A stretch of DNA of 64,000 nucleotides from TMP-86 sp046347195 (GCA_046347195.1 JAXMGQ010000002.1:186001-250000), one strand, 5' to 3'. Positions 8,692 through 17,533 are shown, counted from the stretch's first letter. Notes: a model not told the origin generated them from the sequence alone. Translations and numbers: made by a program.

Positions 8692-9359
8692 ATGCGCGAG
8701 CGCAGGATGCGCGCGTGCAGCGGACTCGAGCGCGGGAAGTGCGCCAGCAGGTACTCCATCTGGTCGGCGAGCACGCGCCGGCCCTTCAAGTAAATGTACT
8801 CGGCATAGGTGGGCGTGAAGGGCACCGCGAGCAGTTGCATGCCGGCCTGCTCGGGCGTGCGCGAGGCCTTGGCGTTGTTGCAGCGGCGGCAGGCGGTGAC
8901 GACATTGTTCCAGACGTCCTTGCCGCCGCGGCTGAAAGGCGTGACGTGATCGCGCGACAGCAGGCTGTAGGTGAAGCGGATGCCGCAGTACAGGCACAGG
9001 TAGGCATCGCGCCGGAACAGGGTCTGGTTGTTCAGCGGCGGCACGTAGCCGGCGCCGCGCAGGTTGCCCGGGTTGCCGGTGTGGCCGAGCGTGGCGATGA
9101 TGGAGTTGACCTCGACCACCGTGCGCAGGCCGGTGAGTGCGCTGGTGCCGCCGAACAGGCGGTACAGGAGGCTCCCGCAGGTATAGGACACCTGGCCGGT
9201 GTGGTACAGCCGGGCGGCTTCCTTGTAGTCGACCCACTCCAGCGGCATGCCGGACACGTCGGTGCGCAGGATCTGCTGGGACAGGCTCACGCCCCGGGAA
9301 GCGTGCATCGCACGCCCCGGCCCATCGAAGGACTCCTCAGGTGCCCACAGGTCACTCAT
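8688..9359 (-). CDS. HNH endonuclease family protein
   Basis: 223 residues from ATG 9359. The C-terminal half has the HNH zinc-type core: CLYCG, then the beta-beta-alpha motif RDHVTPFSRGGKDVWNNVV, then CRRCN. The N-terminal 110 residues are not recognised. HNH proteins of this shape are widespread in proteobacteria and most have no assigned role. Translation runs straight into the 5'-3' exonuclease through a 4-base overlap, which suggests a joint DNA-processing role. A GTG start at 9401 is possible but would lie within a hairpin 6 bases after the pntB stop. Confidence 0.82.
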   Translation of the reverse strand: MSDLWAPEESFDGPGRAMHASRGVSLSQQILRTDVSGMPLEWVDYKEAARLYHTGQVSYTCGSLLYRLFGGTSALTGLRTVVEVNSIIATLGHTGNPGNLRGAGYVPPLNNQTLFRRDAYLCLYCGIRFTYSLLSRDHVTPFSRGGKDVWNNVVTACRRCNNAKASRTPEQAGMQLLAVPFTPTYAEYIYLKGRRVLADQMEYLLAHFPRSSPLHARILRSRM

Positions 9360-9381
9360 CCAGCAAAGATAAGGCAGGCGC

Positions 9382-9400
9382 TGGTGTTTGTTCAACACCA
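9382..9400 (-). terminator. Short hairpin between pntB and the HNH gene
   Basis: TGGTGTT and AACACCA form a 7-bp perfect stem with a 5-base loop, 7 bases after the pntB stop. The stem is AT-rich and has no U-tract on the minus strand, so it is at best an attenuator or processing site. Confidence 0.3.
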
Positions 9401-9407
9401 CAACCCT

Positions 9408-10826
9408 TCAGGAGGCCTTCAGCGCCACCAGCACCTCGTCGAGCATCTTCTTCGCATCGCCGAACAGCATCCGGTTGTTCTCCTTGTAGAACAGCGGATT
9501 GTCGACGCCCGCATAGCCCGAAGCCATGCTGCGCTTCATGACGATGGTGGTCTGGGCCTTCCACACCTCGAGCACCGGCATGCCGGCGATGGGGCTGGTG
9601 GGATCATCCTGTGCGCTCGGATTGACGATGTCGTTGGCGCCGATGACCATGGCCACGTTGGTGTCCGGGAAGTCGGCGTTGATCTCGTCCATCTCCAGCA
9701 CGATGTCGTAGGGCACCTTGGCCTCGGCCAGCAGCACGTTCATGTGCCCAGGCATGCGGCCCGCCACCGGGTGGATCGCGAAGCGCACGTTCTTGCCCTT
9801 CTCGCGCAGGAACCTGGTGATCTCGTACACCGTGTGTTGCGCCTGCGCCACGGCCATGCCATAGCCTGGCACGATGATGATGGAGTTCGCCTCGCGCAGC
9901 AGCTCGGCAGTCTCCGTGGCGCTGATGGCCACCACCTCGCCCGCCGGCTGGGCTGCACCGCCGGCGCCCGCCGCCGCCGCTCCGGTACCGAACCCGCCGG
10001 CGATGACGCTCAGGAACTGCCGGTTCATCGCCCGGCACATGATGTAGGAGAGGATGGCGCCGCTGGAACCCACCAGCGCTCCCGTGACGATCAGCAGGTC
10101 GTTAGACAGCATGAAGCCGGTGGCCGCCGCCGCCCAGCCGGAATAGCTGTTCAGCATCGACACCACCACGGGCATGTCCGCACCACCGATGGCCATCACC
10201 ATGTGGATGCCGAACAGCAGGGCGATCACCGTCATGCCGATCAGCGGTTTCATACCCGCCTCGATCGAGCTGGCGTCGAGGAACAGGTACCCGAGGACGA
10301 TGACGGCGATGAGCAGCATGAGGTTCAGCCAGTGCCGCGCCGGCAGCATCAGCGGCTTGCCATCGATGCGACCGGAGAGCTTGCCGAAGGCGATGACCGA
10401 GCCCGACAGCGTGACGGCGCCGATCAGCACGCCCAGGTACACCTCGACGTGATGGATGCTCTCCTCCGCCGGGCTCATGCCGGCCGCGGCGGTGGGGTCG
10501 ATGTAGCTCGCATAGCCCACGACCACGGCCACGAGGCCGACCAGGCTGTGCATGAACGCGACCAGCTCGGGCATCTGCGTCATCTGCACGGTGCGCGCCA
10601 GGTACAGCCCGAGCGCGCCGCCGACCACGAGGGCGGCGAGGATCCAGCCGATGCCGGCGGCGCTGACCCGCGGGCCCAGCACGGTGGCCAGCACCGCGAT
10701 GGTCATGCCGATCATGCCGTAGAGGTTGCCGCGGCGGGAACTCTCGGGGTTCGACAGGCCGCCCAGGCTCAGGATGAAGAGGATGGTGGCGCCGATGTAC
10801 GCCACGGTGGTGAGACTCTCCGACAT
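9408..10826 (-). CDS. pntB: NAD(P) transhydrogenase subunit beta
   Basis: 472 residues, matching the usual PntB length. The N-terminal half is a bundle of membrane helices forming the proton channel. The C-terminal third is the NADP(H)-binding domain III with PGYGMAVAQAQH, HPVAGRMPGHMNVLL and the region ending GYAGVDNPLFY. With PntA it forms the inner-membrane proton-translocating transhydrogenase that makes NADPH from NADH using the proton gradient. It lies 12 bases downstream of pntA and is clearly cotranscribed. Confidence 0.97.
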   Translation of the reverse strand: MSESLTTVAYIGATILFILSLGGLSNPESSRRGNLYGMIGMTIAVLATVLGPRVSAAGIGWILAALVVGGALGLYLARTVQMTQMPELVAFMHSLVGLVAVVVGYASYIDPTAAAGMSPAEESIHHVEVYLGVLIGAVTLSGSVIAFGKLSGRIDGKPLMLPARHWLNLMLLIAVIVLGYLFLDASSIEAGMKPLIGMTVIALLFGIHMVMAIGGADMPVVVSMLNSYSGWAAAATGFMLSNDLLIVTGALVGSSGAILSYIMCRAMNRQFLSVIAGGFGTGAAAAGAGGAAQPAGEVVAISATETAELLREANSIIIVPGYGMAVAQAQHTVYEITRFLREKGKNVRFAIHPVAGRMPGHMNVLLAEAKVPYDIVLEMDEINADFPDTNVAMVIGANDIVNPSAQDDPTSPIAGMPVLEVWKAQTTIVMKRSMASGYAGVDNPLFYKENNRMLFGDAKKMLDEVLVALKAS

Positions 10827-10838
10827 TCTTCTTCTCCG

Positions 10839-12437
10839 TTATTTGCGGAACATCGACAGCATGCGGCGGGTCACCGCGAAGCCGCCGAACATGTTGACCG
10901 CCGTCAGGGCGATGCCCACCACCGCGAGCCAGCGGATGACCTCGCCGGGCCGCGAGGCGTCAAGCCCGGCCGCGAGCGGCGGGGCGATCTGCACCAGCGC
11001 GCCGATGATGATGATGCTGCTGATCGCGTTGGTGACGCTCATCAGCGGCGTGTGGAGCGATGGCGTCACGTTCCACACCACCATGTAACCGACGAAGCAG
11101 GCCAGCACGAACACCGTGAAGTGGCCGAGGAAGGCCGGCGGCGCGAAGCCGCCGATCAGCGCGAACAGCAGCGCTGCGGCGCCGAACAGCACCGCCGTCC
11201 TGCCCGCCGACATCGGCTCCCCGCCGCCGCCGTGCCCCTGCGATTTCTTCACTTCCACCGGCTTCTCCGCCGGCTTCTGCGCGGCGGCGGCCGGCGCGGC
11301 GGACAGCTTCGGCGCGGGCGGTGGCCAGGTGATCGCCCCGTCCTTCACCACCGTGGTGCCGCGAATGACCTCGTCCTCCATGTTCACGTCAAACACCCCG
11401 TCCTTGGCCTTGCACAGATCCTCGGACAGGCGGAACAGGTTGGTGGCGTAGAGGTTGCTGGCCTGCCGCGGCAGGCGGCTGGGCAGGTCGGTGTAGCCGA
11501 TGATGGTGACGCCATGCTTCACCACGACCTTGCCGGGCTCGGTCAGCTCGCAGTTGCCGCCCTGCTCGGCAGCCATGTCGACGATGACGCTGCCCGGCTT
11601 CATCGACTGCACCATCTCGGCGGTGATCAGCCGCGGCGCGGGCTTGCCGGGGATCAGGGCCGTGGTGATGATGATGTCGACCTCGCGCGCCTGCTTCGCG
11701 AACACCTCGCGCTGCGCCTTCTGGAAGCCCTCGCTCATCACCTTGGCGTAGCCACCCACGCCACTGCCTTCCTCGACGTAGTCCACCGGCACGTATTCGC
11801 CGCCGAGGGATTTGATCTGGTCGGCCACTTCGGGGCGGGTGTCGTTCGCGCGCACGATGGCGCCGAGGCCCGAGGCCGCACCGATGGCCGCAAGGCCGGC
11901 GACTCCGGCACCGATGACGAACACCTTGGCGGGCGGCACCTTGCCGGCGGCGGTGATCTGCCCCGTGAAGAAGCGGCCGAACTCGTGCGCGGCTTCGATG
12001 ACCGCGCGATAGCCGCCGATGTTCGCCATCGAGGACAGCGCATCGAGCTTCTGCGCGCGCGAGATGCGCGGCACGCTGTCCACGGCCAGCACGGTGCACC
12101 GGCGGGCCGCCAGCGCCTGCATCAGCTCGGGGTTCTGCGCGGGCCAGATGAAGCTGACCAGGATCGTTCCCTCGCGAAGCGAGGCGACTTCCTCGCGACT
12201 CGGGGCGCGGACCTTGAAGATGATGTCGGCGCCCGACCAGATGCCGGCGGCATCCGGCACGATGCGCGCGCCCGCGGCGCTGTAGGCATCATCGCCGATG
12301 CTCGCGGCCTCCCCCGCGCCGGATTGCACCAGCACCGGGAAGCCGAGCTTGGCGAGCTTCTCCACCACCTCGGGCACGGTCGCTACGCGCTTCTCGCCGG
12401 GATAGCTCTCCCGCGGGACACCAATGATCTGGGGCAT
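10839..12437 (-). CDS. pntA: NAD(P) transhydrogenase subunit alpha
   Basis: 532 residues from ATG 12437 (MPQIIGVPRESYPGEKRVA); upstream in-frame residues are not family-like. The N-terminal alanine-dehydrogenase-like NAD-binding domain has VFVIGAGVAGLAAIGAA. A linker rich in Ala/Pro/Lys with GHGGGG leads to four C-terminal membrane helices. It is the single-chain E. coli-type alpha subunit, not the split PntAA/PntAB form. The start faces the sugar-transferase gene across about 276 bases. Confidence 0.97.
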   Translation of the reverse strand: MPQIIGVPRESYPGEKRVATVPEVVEKLAKLGFPVLVQSGAGEAASIGDDAYSAAGARIVPDAAGIWSGADIIFKVRAPSREEVASLREGTILVSFIWPAQNPELMQALAARRCTVLAVDSVPRISRAQKLDALSSMANIGGYRAVIEAAHEFGRFFTGQITAAGKVPPAKVFVIGAGVAGLAAIGAASGLGAIVRANDTRPEVADQIKSLGGEYVPVDYVEEGSGVGGYAKVMSEGFQKAQREVFAKQAREVDIIITTALIPGKPAPRLITAEMVQSMKPGSVIVDMAAEQGGNCELTEPGKVVVKHGVTIIGYTDLPSRLPRQASNLYATNLFRLSEDLCKAKDGVFDVNMEDEVIRGTTVVKDGAITWPPPAPKLSAAPAAAAQKPAEKPVEVKKSQGHGGGGEPMSAGRTAVLFGAAALLFALIGGFAPPAFLGHFTVFVLACFVGYMVVWNVTPSLHTPLMSVTNAISSIIIIGALVQIAPPLAAGLDASRPGEVIRWLAVVGIALTAVNMFGGFAVTRRMLSMFRK

Positions 12438-12672
12438 GGTCTTCGTCGTCTCCAATGAGCGGGCGTCCGCCCTGGGCGGCGGACGCGAAGCCGCCAAGTA
12501 TAGTGGTTAAGCACATCGTGCGGCAGAAAGGTCCGCCGGCACCGGCCCCGAAGTCGGGAAGCGATCGCAAGTGCTGCGGGCTGGATGGCCTGAACCTCCC
12601 GCCTGTCGCCGCCGGGCGACGAGCGGCCCTTCATCGCGCCGCTTATGTCGCGAACCGATCCCGGCGTTCACC

Positions 12673-12689
12673 CGTTATGCACAATAACG
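12673..12689 (+). promoter_or_regulatory. Inverted repeat in the sugar-transferase leader
   Basis: CGTTATGCACAATAACG consists of perfect 6-bp arms around a 5-base centre, about 24 bases before the chosen start. It is AT-rich against its surroundings and overlaps -10-like sequences, so it could be an operator. The rest of the 12438-12713 divergent interval shows nothing else I can name. Confidence 0.4.
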
Positions 12690-12713
12690 CGCTTTCCGGG
12701 GATGGGGGTGTTG

Positions 12714-14195
12714 ATGGGCGGTTCCACCAGCGATGCGGGTTTGCGCGACCTGCCGCGGCGCAGCGCCGTGTTCGACCGGCAGGCCGATCGGTCCCTGCCG
12801 CTGGCCTGGGTGCGCGCGGGCGCCGGTGAGACGACGCGGCTGTGGCTCATCAAGGACTTCCTCAACCCGGGACTGGCCGTCATCGCGCTGATCCTCTGCA
12901 TGCTGTGGGCGAATGAGCGCTTCAGCAGCGCCTACGGCATCCTCATGACCCTCGCCTTCGTGCTTACCGTGCAGATGATGTCGCGGCCCTCCTTCGAGCA
13001 CCTGCAGGTCCGCGCCGCCTGGGTGCGTCGCGCCTGCGACATCCTCGTGGAATGGTGCTACGTGATCGTCACGCTCGCCGCCATCGGGGTCGTGTTCCAG
13101 GTGACCCGGCCCTTCTCGCGCCACGTGCTCTTGCTGTGGTGCCTGCTCGCCCCGGTGATGATGTTCGGTGCTCAGGCCATCGCGCGGGCCGTGACCGAAT
13201 GGCGGCGGCGGCATGGCGCCATCCGGCGTCGCCTGGTGATCATCGGTGCGACCCGCGTCGGGCTCGAGCTGTCGGAGCGGCTGGCCGAGGAGCCCTGGCT
13301 CGGCGTGGTGGACGGATTCTTCGACGACCGGCGCCCCGACCGCCTGCCGCGCGCCTCGCGCGCGCACCTGCTCGGCCGCACGGCGAGCCTGGTGGAATAC
13401 TCGCGCCGCAATCGCGTGCACGGCATCTACATCTGCCTGCCCATCTCCGCGCAGCCGCGCATCCGCGCGCTGCTCGATGAGCTGAAGGACGCCACCGCCT
13501 CGATCTACATGGTGCCGGACCTGTCGGCCTTCGACCTGATGCAGGCGCGGCTCGGGGAGGTGCGTGGCATGCCGCTGATCGCGGTCCGCGAGACCCCCTT
13601 CTGCGGCATGGCGGGCGTGCTCAAGCGTGCCACCGACATCGTGCTGGCCTCGGCCGCGCTGCTGCTGTTCGCGCCCGTGCTGCTGGCCGTGGCCATCGCG
13701 GTGCGCTGCTCCTCGCCGGGACCGGTGCTGTTCCGGCAGCGGCGCTACGGCCTCGATGGCCGCGAGTTCACGGTGTGCAAGTTCCGCTCGATGACCGTCT
13801 GCGAGGACCAGGACGTGCCCCAGGCGCGGCGCAACGACCCGCGCGTGACCCGCGTCGGCCGTTTCCTGCGCAAGAGCTCACTGGACGAACTGCCCCAGTT
13901 GTTCAACGTGCTCGGCGGCTCGATGAGCCTGGTCGGCCCGCGGCCGCACGCGGTTTCCCACAACGAGCACTATCGCAAGGTGGTCAGCGGCTACATGCTG
14001 CGCCACAAGGTGCGGCCGGGCATCACCGGGCTTGCGCAGATCCGCGGCCTGCGCGGCGAGACGCGCAACCTGGATGCGATGTGCCAGCGGGTCCACCTGG
14101 ACATCGAGTACGTGAAGAACTGGTCGCTCGGGCTCGACCTCTTCATCCTGCTGCGCACCGTCCTGCTGGTCTTCGGGGACCGCCGCGCCTACTGA
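12714..14195 (+). CDS. Polyprenyl-phosphate sugar-1-phosphate transferase (WcaJ/EpsZ type)
   Basis: 493 residues from ATG 12714 (GGGGG five bases upstream); ATG 12702 is a near alternative. Several membrane helices lead into a CoA-binding-like Rossmann region (RRRLVIIGATRVGLELSERL). The C-terminal bacterial sugar transferase domain has KRATDIVLAS, KFRSMTV, RKSSLDELPQLFNVL and SLVGPRPH. Such enzymes load the first sugar phosphate on undecaprenyl phosphate for exopolysaccharide or capsule. No glycosyltransferase or flippase genes flank it, so it is an isolated priming enzyme. Confidence 0.92.
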   Translation: MGGSTSDAGLRDLPRRSAVFDRQADRSLPLAWVRAGAGETTRLWLIKDFLNPGLAVIALILCMLWANERFSSAYGILMTLAFVLTVQMMSRPSFEHLQVRAAWVRRACDILVEWCYVIVTLAAIGVVFQVTRPFSRHVLLLWCLLAPVMMFGAQAIARAVTEWRRRHGAIRRRLVIIGATRVGLELSERLAEEPWLGVVDGFFDDRRPDRLPRASRAHLLGRTASLVEYSRRNRVHGIYICLPISAQPRIRALLDELKDATASIYMVPDLSAFDLMQARLGEVRGMPLIAVRETPFCGMAGVLKRATDIVLASAALLLFAPVLLAVAIAVRCSSPGPVLFRQRRYGLDGREFTVCKFRSMTVCEDQDVPQARRNDPRVTRVGRFLRKSSLDELPQLFNVLGGSMSLVGPRPHAVSHNEHYRKVVSGYMLRHKVRPGITGLAQIRGLRGETRNLDAMCQRVHLDIEYVKNWSLGLDLFILLRTVLLVFGDRRAY

Positions 14196-14288
14196 AGGCG
14201 GCGGCTGGCGGCGAAGCGCACGCCTTTGATCCTGGCAAGCACTTGCAGTAGAATCAGTTCGCTGATTTTGTTTCTGGAGAAAGCACTC

Positions 14289-14666
14289 ATGAGCCGGCCG
14301 CAGGCCAGCCCCGCGCCTGAACCCCGCAAGGTGATGACCAGCGCCGTGGTGCGCGCCGCCGGCCTGCTCGAGATCAGCCAGTCGGCACTTGCGCAGATCC
14401 TCGGGGTGAGCCCGGCGACCGTGTCCAGGATGGCCGGCGGGCAGTACGCGCTGGACCCGCAGCGCAAGGAGTGGGAACTCGGCGCCCTGTTCGTGAGGTT
14501 GTTCCGGTCACTGGACGCCTTGGTCGGGTCCAACGATGCGGCGGCACGCACCTGGCTCACGGGCGAGAACCTCGCCTTGCGCGCGCGACCGGTCGAACTG
14601 CTCCGCAGCACCGAGGGGCTGGTGCGTGCCGTCCAGTACCTGGACAGCGTCCGCGGTCGCCTCTGA
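14289..14666 (+). CDS. DUF2384/Xre-type antitoxin (MbcA/ParS family)
   Basis: 125 residues from ATG 14289, with GGAG at 14275-14278 upstream. An N-terminal helix-turn-helix-like stretch (LEISQSALAQILGVSPATVSRM) is followed by the DUF2384 toxin-binding domain ending in RTWLTGENLALRARPVELLRSTEGL, the characteristic C-terminal signature. It precedes and overlaps a RES-domain toxin, the standard layout of RES-Xre systems. It is expected to repress its own promoter. Confidence 0.88.
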   Translation: MSRPQASPAPEPRKVMTSAVVRAAGLLEISQSALAQILGVSPATVSRMAGGQYALDPQRKEWELGALFVRLFRSLDALVGSNDAAARTWLTGENLALRARPVELLRSTEGLVRAVQYLDSVRGRL

Positions 14667-15336
14667 GGCGCGCCGCTCGCAGCGGCGGCTGTGGCGCGCG
14701 GTGGAAGCCCAGCACGTCGCCTCGACGCTGCGGCTGGTGGGCGGGGTCGAGGAGCAGCTCCTGCTCGAACGGCTCCTCGAGCAGTCCAAGCCTGCACTGC
14801 CGGTTGGCGCCCGGGAGCTCCACTTCCTGCTCGCCACCCCGTTCCGCTACGTATCGCCCGTGGGCTCGCGATTCCGGGCCGCCTCGCAGCCGGGCATCTG
14901 GTACGGCGCGGAGCAACTGCGCACCTGCTGCGCGGAACTGGGTTACTGGCGCTGGCGCTTCCTCACCGACAGCCCCGCGCTTGCCTCCCTGGGGCCCTCG
15001 CCGCAGACCGTCTTCCGCGCCCGCATCCAGGCGCGCAGCATCGACCTGACCCGGCCGCCGTTCCGCCGTGCCCGGGCGGCATGGGTGCATCCGCTGGACT
15101 ACGGCGCCACACAGGATCTGGCCGCCACCGCGCGCGCCGCCGGCGTCGAGGCGATCCGCTACGAATCGGTGCGCGACCCGCAGCATGGCCCGGCGGTGGC
15201 CGTGCTCTCACCCGCGGTGTTCCGTCCTCCCCATCCGACCGAGCAGCAGACCTGGCTCCTGACGGTGCGCGCCGAGGCAGTCACCTGGCACCGCGACCAG
15301 GACACTTTCGAGTTCCCCACGCGCCCCTGGCGCTGA
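14626..15336 (+). CDS. RES-domain toxin (probable NAD+-degrading)
   Basis: About 236 residues if translation begins at GTG 14626, inside the antitoxin gene; the true start could be GTG 14701, as no clear ribosome site decides it. The family opening LWRAVEAQHVASTLRLV is followed by the RES core with TPFRYVSPVGSRFR, LGYWRWRF and a Y-E-S segment (AIRYESVRDPQHG). Characterised RES toxins deplete NAD+ or ADP-ribosylate. Both partners look intact, so this is a second complete toxin-antitoxin module in the window. Confidence 0.85.
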   Translation: MPSSTWTASAVASEARRSQRRLWRAVEAQHVASTLRLVGGVEEQLLLERLLEQSKPALPVGARELHFLLATPFRYVSPVGSRFRAASQPGIWYGAEQLRTCCAELGYWRWRFLTDSPALASLGPSPQTVFRARIQARSIDLTRPPFRRARAAWVHPLDYGATQDLAATARAAGVEAIRYESVRDPQHGPAVAVLSPAVFRPPHPTEQQTWLLTVRAEAVTWHRDQDTFEFPTRPWR

Positions 15337-15476
15337 CCCCGAGCAGGCGAGCGGGCGCAAGCGTGCGGCAGTTCTCAAATCCGCAACATCCTCTGTCGTT
15401 GCCACCCGACAGGCATGTGCGGCCCGCGCGAGTTACCTTATCCTGTCCGCCCGAACAAACCCCAGGAGATGCGAAC

Positions 15477-16001
15477 ATGGCCCTTTGGAAAGAATCCTCT
15501 CCCGTTCCTTCGCCGACACCCTCCGCCCCCTCGACTCACAACGTGCATCGCGAGGCCCCGGCGCCCGAGCGCGCGAACGGCGCCCACAGCGCCGCCCCCG
15601 CCGAGCCCGTGCGTCGTCCCGCACCGGCGCCTGCGGCTGCGCCCGCTCCGAGGGTGGAGCAGAAGGAATCCGTGATCGCCTCCGACCTGTCCATCGAGGG
15701 CAAGATCGAGGGCTCCGGTCACGTGCGCATCGCCGGCAAGTTCAAGGGTGACGTCCGCGTGGATGGCAACCTGACCATCGACCAGGGCGCCGTGCTCACC
15801 GGCCAGGTCACCGCCGCGGTGGTCGTGGTGGCGGGCGAATTGCAGGGCAACATCACCCACGCCAAGCGGGTCGAGCTGCTCGATTCGGGTGTCATCTCCG
15901 GTGACGTCAAGGCAGGTTCGCTGACCGTCGCGGCGGGTTCGCGCATGCGCGGCCAGGTGGAGTTCGGCTGGGAAGAGAAGGGTTCCGGTAGCCGCTCGTG
16001 A
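15477..16001 (+). CDS. Bactofilin (polymer-forming cytoskeletal protein)
   Basis: 174 residues from ATG 15477 (AGGAG about 8 bases upstream). The first ~65 residues are a disordered Pro/Ala-rich arm. The core (SVIASDLSIEGKIEGSGHVR onward) is the short right-handed beta-helix of bactofilins (DUF583). These proteins self-assemble into filaments at the inner membrane and place cell-wall enzymes. A zinc-ribbon gene overlaps its stop by four bases (GTGA), so the two probably work together. Confidence 0.93.
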   Translation: MALWKESSPVPSPTPSAPSTHNVHREAPAPERANGAHSAAPAEPVRRPAPAPAAAPAPRVEQKESVIASDLSIEGKIEGSGHVRIAGKFKGDVRVDGNLTIDQGAVLTGQVTAAVVVVAGELQGNITHAKRVELLDSGVISGDVKAGSLTVAAGSRMRGQVEFGWEEKGSGSRS

Positions 16002-16336
16002 ATGCGACCCGTCCCACCACGGTGGGTCGAACGCGGGTCTGCCCTCACTGCAAGGCCACGATTCTCGACAGCGCCGCCGTCTGTCCGGGCTGCAATCATC
16101 ACCTGCGGTTCGGCAAGCTGGCGCCCGAGTACGAGCGCACCGCCCGTTCGGCGTTGCGCGTCGAAGGCACGGTGCGTCACCCGGCGACCGCGGCGCCGTG
16201 CGAGTACAGCGTGGTGATCGAAATCCGAAACGAGCGCGGCGAGCAGGTGTCGCGCCAGGTCGTCGGGGTGGGCGCGCTGCAGCCGCAGGAACTGCGCACC
16301 TTCACCTTCTCGGTGGACCTGCTGTCGAAGAAGTGA
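15998..16336 (+). CDS. Small zinc-ribbon protein coupled to bactofilin
   Basis: 112 residues from GTG 15998. Two cysteine pairs (CPHCKATILDSAAVCPGC) form an N-terminal zinc ribbon. A beta-rich domain of about 75 residues (EYSVVIEIRNERGEQVSRQV ...) follows and looks like a small sandwich fold. There is no signal peptide or membrane helix. The exact function is unknown; the GTGA overlap with bactofilin points to a filament-associated role. The gene ends 8 bases before the convergent lpxD-like gene. Confidence 0.75.
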   Translation: MNATRPTTVGRTRVCPHCKATILDSAAVCPGCNHHLRFGKLAPEYERTARSALRVEGTVRHPATAAPCEYSVVIEIRNERGEQVSRQVVGVGALQPQELRTFTFSVDLLSKK

Positions 16337-16344
16337 GCGGTTGA

Positions 16345-17442
16345 TCAGTCCCGGTCCGCACCGGACGGGGCCGTGACCGGATCGCGCGACTCGAGCTCCT
16401 CGATGCACCGCTCCAGCCTGTGCAGTGTCTTGCGCAGATCATTGAGCTGCCCGAGGCTCACCGTGGTCTTCAGCGCCTCGCGCAGGGGCTGCAGCGGATA
16501 ACCCCCATAGGCGCCCGCCGACTTGATGTCGTTGGTGACGTTCGAGCGTCCCTGCAGCATCACGTTGTCGGCGATGGTGACGTGCGAGGTCACCACCGAA
16601 TTGCCGCCGGTGACGAACTGGCGGCCGATGCGGGTGGAGCCGCCCATCATGAAGCCGGCGGTGTACATGCCGTTCTCGCCCAGGTCGCAGTTGTGCGCGA
16701 TGTGGCAGATGTTGTCCAGCTTGGCGCCGGTGCGGATGTGGGTGGAGGAGAGCTTGGCGCGATCCACGGCGCAGTTGCTGCCGATCTCCACCTCATCGCC
16801 GATCACCACGTTGCCCAGGTGCGGGATCTTCAGCGGACGGCCATCGCTCCTGACCGCATAGCCGAAGCCATCGCTGCCGATGCTGGTATGCGGGTGGATC
16901 TCGCAATCCTGTCCCACCTCGCAGTCGGCGCCGATGAACACGTGCGCATGCAGGACCGTGCGGGCGCCCAGCCGGGCACCGTTCTCGATGACCACGTGCG
17001 TGCCGATCCGGCAGTCCTCGCCGATGCTGGCCCCTGCTCCGATGACGCAGTACGGGCCGAGCAGCGTGCCCGCACCGACGCGCGCGGAAGGGTGCACCAC
17101 GGCGGTCGGATGCCGATCTCCCCACTGGGCGAAGCGCTCCTGCTTGCGGCAGAAGTAGTTCAGCAGCGCCGCCATGCCCATGGCGATGTTGCGCACCGAG
17201 AAGCAGCAGGTGACCGAGGGCGGCATGGTCTGCACGAGGGGAGCGAGCTTGGCGTCCAAGACCAGGATGGCCGCCTTGCGCTCCAGGGCCTGGTCGAGCT
17301 GCTCGGGGTCGGTGGCGTACACGAGGCTTTCGGGCCCGGCGTCCGCGGGCGGGAGGCAGGTGCTGGCGCCCTGCGCAAGGTCACCGCGCAACCAGGTGAA
17401 CAGGCCGGAATGATCGTCCTTGATGGTTTGCGCTGTCAGCAT
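16345..17442 (-). CDS. lpxD: LpxD-type UDP-3-O-acylglucosamine N-acyltransferase
   Basis: 365 residues from ATG 17442 (a GTG at 17460 is also in frame). A substrate-binding N-domain is followed by about ten hexapeptide turns of a left-handed beta-helix (HPSARVGAGTLLGPYCVIGA onward), the catalytic-histidine region HIAHNCDLGENG, and a C-terminal helix LNDLRKTLHRLERCIEELE. LpxD adds the second acyl chain in lipid A synthesis. Here it lies outside the usual lpxD-fabZ-lpxA cluster, so it may be a second LpxD or a related sugar N-acyltransferase. Confidence 0.78.
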   Translation of the reverse strand: MLTAQTIKDDHSGLFTWLRGDLAQGASTCLPPADAGPESLVYATDPEQLDQALERKAAILVLDAKLAPLVQTMPPSVTCCFSVRNIAMGMAALLNYFCRKQERFAQWGDRHPTAVVHPSARVGAGTLLGPYCVIGAGASIGEDCRIGTHVVIENGARLGARTVLHAHVFIGADCEVGQDCEIHPHTSIGSDGFGYAVRSDGRPLKIPHLGNVVIGDEVEIGSNCAVDRAKLSSTHIRTGAKLDNICHIAHNCDLGENGMYTAGFMMGGSTRIGRQFVTGGNSVVTSHVTIADNVMLQGRSNVTNDIKSAGAYGGYPLQPLREALKTTVSLGQLNDLRKTLHRLERCIEELESRDPVTAPSGADRD

Positions 17443-17502
17443 GCGGGTCACCGGTTCCACGGAAGGAGTTCAAGTAGCTCGATGCAACATGAGACGCCGG
17501 AG

Positions 17503-17533
17503 GGCCTTGCGCCAACCGGCGGGGCGCAAGGCC
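17503..17533. terminator. GC-rich perfect hairpin between two minus-strand genes
   Basis: GGCCTTGCGCC and GGCGCAAGGCC form an 11-bp perfect stem with a 9-base loop, about 80 bases past the FMN dehydrogenase stop and 60 before the lpxD-like start. There is no U-tract in either direction, so it is either a weak terminator or a leader structure of the lpxD-like gene. Confidence 0.45.

Noticed and set aside
8715..12458. Very long plus-strand open frame (1247 codons) opposite the HNH and pntBA genes
   Set aside because: Composition is His/Arg/Gly-rich and without domains. It is the antisense shadow of real GC-rich genes with strong pntA/pntB and HNH motifs.
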